A stretch of 64,000 bases of DNA from NCBI GenBank assembly GCA_018266255.1, contig JAFEAT010000005.1, positions 62,001-126,000 of the forward strand, read 5' to 3'. Positions within the stretch are counted from its first letter, which is position 1, and each line of letters starts with the position of its first letter. The notes under the pieces were generated by a model. That model searched no databases and had not been told where the DNA came from. It saw nothing but the letters and a program-made list of their open reading frames with translations. Shown in pieces: positions 62,318 through 64,000 of this stretch. The position numbers were made by a program, and so were the translations under genes. This stretch comes from Cyanobacteria bacterium SZAS-4. GTDB taxonomy: Bacteria; Cyanobacteriota; Vampirovibrionia; Obscuribacterales; Obscuribacteraceae.

Positions 62318-62974
62318 GTGCCTCCACCTCTACCGCAATTCGCGCTGGAGCGGTCTGGGCTGGACTATGACTCCGGCCAGGAGGAGATTTACCTTTACCA
62401 CGGAACCAACTGCTATCGTCGCTGGGAAATCAACCGCTCTGGAGCCATAGAGCCCGGTCGGAGCAACTACAGCTTCTTCTGCACACGAGCCGCTGACGCC
62501 TATCGCTACGCCCGTGCGGCTTCAATGCGTGACATGTCACCGGGCGCGGTAAATTCGCTTATTTGCGAGCCTGTCGTGCTCAAGGTGCGCTTCAATGTGC
62601 GCACATGGATGCAGGTCGATTTCATTCAAGAGATAGGTTTTGTCGAAGAGGAAGAAAACGCTTCTTTGGGTCTGACCATGGCAGTGCTGGGACCTGTGCA
62701 GTTTGCAGCGATAGTCGATATTTTGCATTGCAGCCATGGACGAAGGCTGGGATGCGCTTCCGAGTCGATTAGAACCTTCGACGACGGCACATTAATGGAA
62801 GGCATCAGACATCTGCGCGAAAAACTGTGCAAGAAAAGAGCTGACGCCTGGGTGCTGAAAAAGCTGGGCATTTTCACCCAACAAGTAGGCACCAAACTGC
62901 TCGGCGGCGAGATGCCCGAACTGACTCTCGAAGACAACTTGCGAAGATTGAGACAGAGCCAAGTACGCGCTTGA
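62318..62974 (+). CDS. ADP-ribosyltransferase-fold-like protein, start uncertain
   Basis: As called from the GTG at 62318, this is a 218-residue protein. EIYLYHGTNCYRRWEINRSG followed by FFCTRAADAYRYARAAS has the shape of ADP-ribosyltransferase/KptA-type folds, where a HGT strand-turn and a (Y/F)xT...A..YA element line the NAD site. I do not see a clear catalytic Glu motif; EEEENASLG near residue 110 is only a candidate. No ribosome binding site precedes the GTG. The same frame is open back to 62213 and reads protein-like (SSGLDSPDWNQNIEDRIL) without any start codon, while a strong AGGAGG at 62221 serves a TTG at 62230 in another frame. A frameshift near 62240 would join them. The family assignment is tentative. 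Confidence 0.55.
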   Translation: MPPPLPQFALERSGLDYDSGQEEIYLYHGTNCYRRWEINRSGAIEPGRSNYSFFCTRAADAYRYARAASMRDMSPGAVNSLICEPVVLKVRFNVRTWMQVDFIQEIGFVEEEENASLGLTMAVLGPVQFAAIVDILHCSHGRRLGCASESIRTFDDGTLMEGIRHLREKLCKKRADAWVLKKLGIFTQQVGTKLLGGEMPELTLEDNLRRLRQSQVRA

Positions 62975-62994
62975 TCTCAAATCGAGGAAATTTT

Positions 62995-63738
62995 ATGCAG
63001 CGGCACATCCAAACTTTGCTAGTGCTGGCATGCATTGCGCAAGCGCCAGTCTGCGCGCAATCGATGGACATGCAGCAGATGGAGAACGCCCTCAACAAGA
63101 TGGATCCATCGCCGCCGCTGCCAACCGTGCAGGCACCGCCTGCGATGCAGGGTCAATTTCCATATCCCACCCAACAACAGTATTCATACGCACCACAACA
63201 GCAAACGAATTACGCGTTTCCAGGCCAACCAATGGTAGGTTATCCGACCACGCAAGCCTCCATGCCTGCGCAAGCTCCGATCAAGCCGCAAGCACCGATG
63301 TCGCCGCTGCGAGCGCTTTTCGCCGGAGAGTCAAAGCCGACTCCACCGCCGAAACCTCTAAATCCGCTGCAATATGTGATGCAACAGTTTCTTGGCCCCG
63401 GCACCGCCAGCAGTGGCGCAAATTCAGGCAACGATCAACAAAAACTGTACAACGCGCGCGAATATTTGCAAACGGCCAACAATGAAGCCTCAAAAGCTTA
63501 CAATGCTTGTCAGCGAGCCAGTTACGGCTCTGATAAATATGCTCGAAAACAAGCTGCAGAAGAGGCTTATTATGCGGCGCAAGCGGCGCACTATGCGGCA
63601 AACAATGCCACTTCAGCGGCAGCGGGCGGGTCTTCTGCCGCGAATGACGCAGCTGCTCAAGCTCGCGATGCGGCAGATAGAGCGCAAGCTTCGGCAGACC
63701 AGGCCAGCTCGAATGCGAACAACGGCGGCGGTTGGTAG
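62995..63738 (+). CDS. secreted Pro/Gln-rich and Ala-rich protein
   Basis: This 248-residue protein has a signal peptide (LLVLACIAQAPVCAQ). The middle is rich in Pro, Gln, Tyr and Ala (YPTQQQYSYAPQQQTNY), and the C-terminal 100 residues are an Ala-rich helix with a repeated Ala-x-x-Ala spacing (AAQAAHYAANNATSAAAGG, AAAQARDAADRAQASADQA). Such helices resemble Lpp- or OprI-like periplasmic coiled coils. GAGGAAA is a strong ribosome binding site five bases before the ATG at 62995. The gene starts 20 bases after the ART-like gene, so they may be co-transcribed. I recognise no family. Confidence 0.7.
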   Translation: MQRHIQTLLVLACIAQAPVCAQSMDMQQMENALNKMDPSPPLPTVQAPPAMQGQFPYPTQQQYSYAPQQQTNYAFPGQPMVGYPTTQASMPAQAPIKPQAPMSPLRALFAGESKPTPPPKPLNPLQYVMQQFLGPGTASSGANSGNDQQKLYNAREYLQTANNEASKAYNACQRASYGSDKYARKQAAEEAYYAAQAAHYAANNATSAAAGGSSAANDAAAQARDAADRAQASADQASSNANNGGGW

Positions 63739-63804
63739 AACTACATCGTGGAAAGAACCGTCGTCAAGAGCACGACGCTGTTGAAAGGAACCCGAATCAG
63801 TGAT

Positions 63805-64000
63805 TTAGAATCCGTATGAACTGTAGGCTCGGCGGTGCCGAACCGGCGGTGCAGCAGAACTCTTATGTCCGCCACCAGAGCTGTGTCGCGCGTGCGATGC
63901 ATGGTGCGATGGCGCCGCTGTGTGAGCTGTAGTTGGCGGTGATGGTGGTGTCGTAGATGGTGCCGTATCAGGTGCAGGTGGCTTTTCAGTTTTGGCTGGA
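63805..64000 (-). CDS. C-terminus of a Pro/His/Ser-rich protein (5' end outside window)
   Basis: On the minus strand a frame is open from the window edge to a TAA at 63805-63807, giving 64 residues of Pro/Thr/Ala then His/Ser-rich sequence (TTPPSPPTTAHTAAPSHHAS) and an end in RRAYSSYGF. Codon positions look protein-like and a YSSYGF end is plausible for a secreted or surface protein, but the part is too short to name. It converges with the secreted Ala-rich gene, with a weak CGTCGT/ACGACG hairpin between them (63759-63777). Confidence 0.5.
   Translation of the reverse strand, partial: PAKTEKPPAPDTAPSTTPPSPPTTAHTAAPSHHASHARHSSGGGHKSSAAPPVRHRRAYSSYGF

Overview
The window carries a chromosomal segment of a diderm bacterium that uses the standard genetic code. 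An RND efflux system and many Sec-type signal peptides point to a double membrane. The mix of small secreted TPR proteins, a GH3-family enzyme, a PUFA-synthase-like megasynthase, an E1 alpha/beta-type pyruvate dehydrogenase complex and long coiled-coil proteins would fit an uncultured-type lineage such as the non-photosynthetic Cyanobacteriota (Vampirovibrionia/Melainabacteria, Obscuribacter-like). That placement is an inference from gene content, with no marker-gene evidence. I see no insertion sequence, prophage, CRISPR array or rRNA. There is one tRNA gene (tRNA-Lys).

Layout. 1-1.3 kb: the 3' end of a membrane Ser/Thr kinase with a TPR domain. 1.3-2.1 kb: a secreted unknown on the opposite strand, overlapping it tail to tail. 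2.1-7.5 kb: a tetR - membrane fusion protein - RND pump operon with a near-perfect palindromic operator in front of tetR. 7.7-10.7 kb: a nucleotidyltransferase-like protein, a secreted TPR protein, a shikimate-dehydrogenase-like enzyme and a small unknown. 10.7-15.9 kb: a four-gene operon for reductive pyrimidine/beta-alanine metabolism (class III aminotransferase, beta-ureidopropionase-like amidase, preT, preA) with no dihydropyrimidinase. 16.3-19.3 kb: an MBOAT acyltransferase and an SGNH-type partner, probably for extracellular O-acylation. 19.3-25.6 kb: tRNA-Lys, an LRR-DUF4240 protein, an AlkA-like glycosylase, two secreted proteins and a proline dehydrogenase. 25.7-27.9 kb: an orphan AAA_13-type ATPase with similarity to RloC/PrrC-like defence proteins.

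27.9-45.8 kb is the most striking region. A GH3-family adenylating enzyme and a ceramide-glucosyltransferase-like GT2 diverge from each other. They are followed by two translationally coupled megasynthases of 2928 and 1651 residues. Together these hold two PfaD/NMO-like barrels, KS-AT-ACP-KR-DH, then KS-AT-DH-like and a C-terminal phosphopantetheinyl transferase. A secreted haloalkane-dehalogenase/epoxide-hydrolase-like enzyme is coupled to the second synthase. This looks like a compact lipid or polyketide pathway, possibly for a glycolipid.

46-49 kb: small unknown proteins, lipoyl synthase (lipA), and a 647-base gap with RNA-like hairpins and an orphan terminator. 49.3-54.4 kb: pdhA-pdhB-pdhC-lpdA, with lipA nearby to supply its cofactor. 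54.5-62.1 kb: three consecutive, same-strand, very long coiled-coil proteins with no recognised family, the last with a Pro-rich FGYEQ-repeat linker. This is a good candidate for an undescribed structural or filament system. 62.3-64 kb: an ADP-ribosyltransferase-fold-like protein whose start is unclear, a secreted Pro/Gln- and Ala-rich protein, and the C-terminus of a Pro/His-rich protein on the minus strand.
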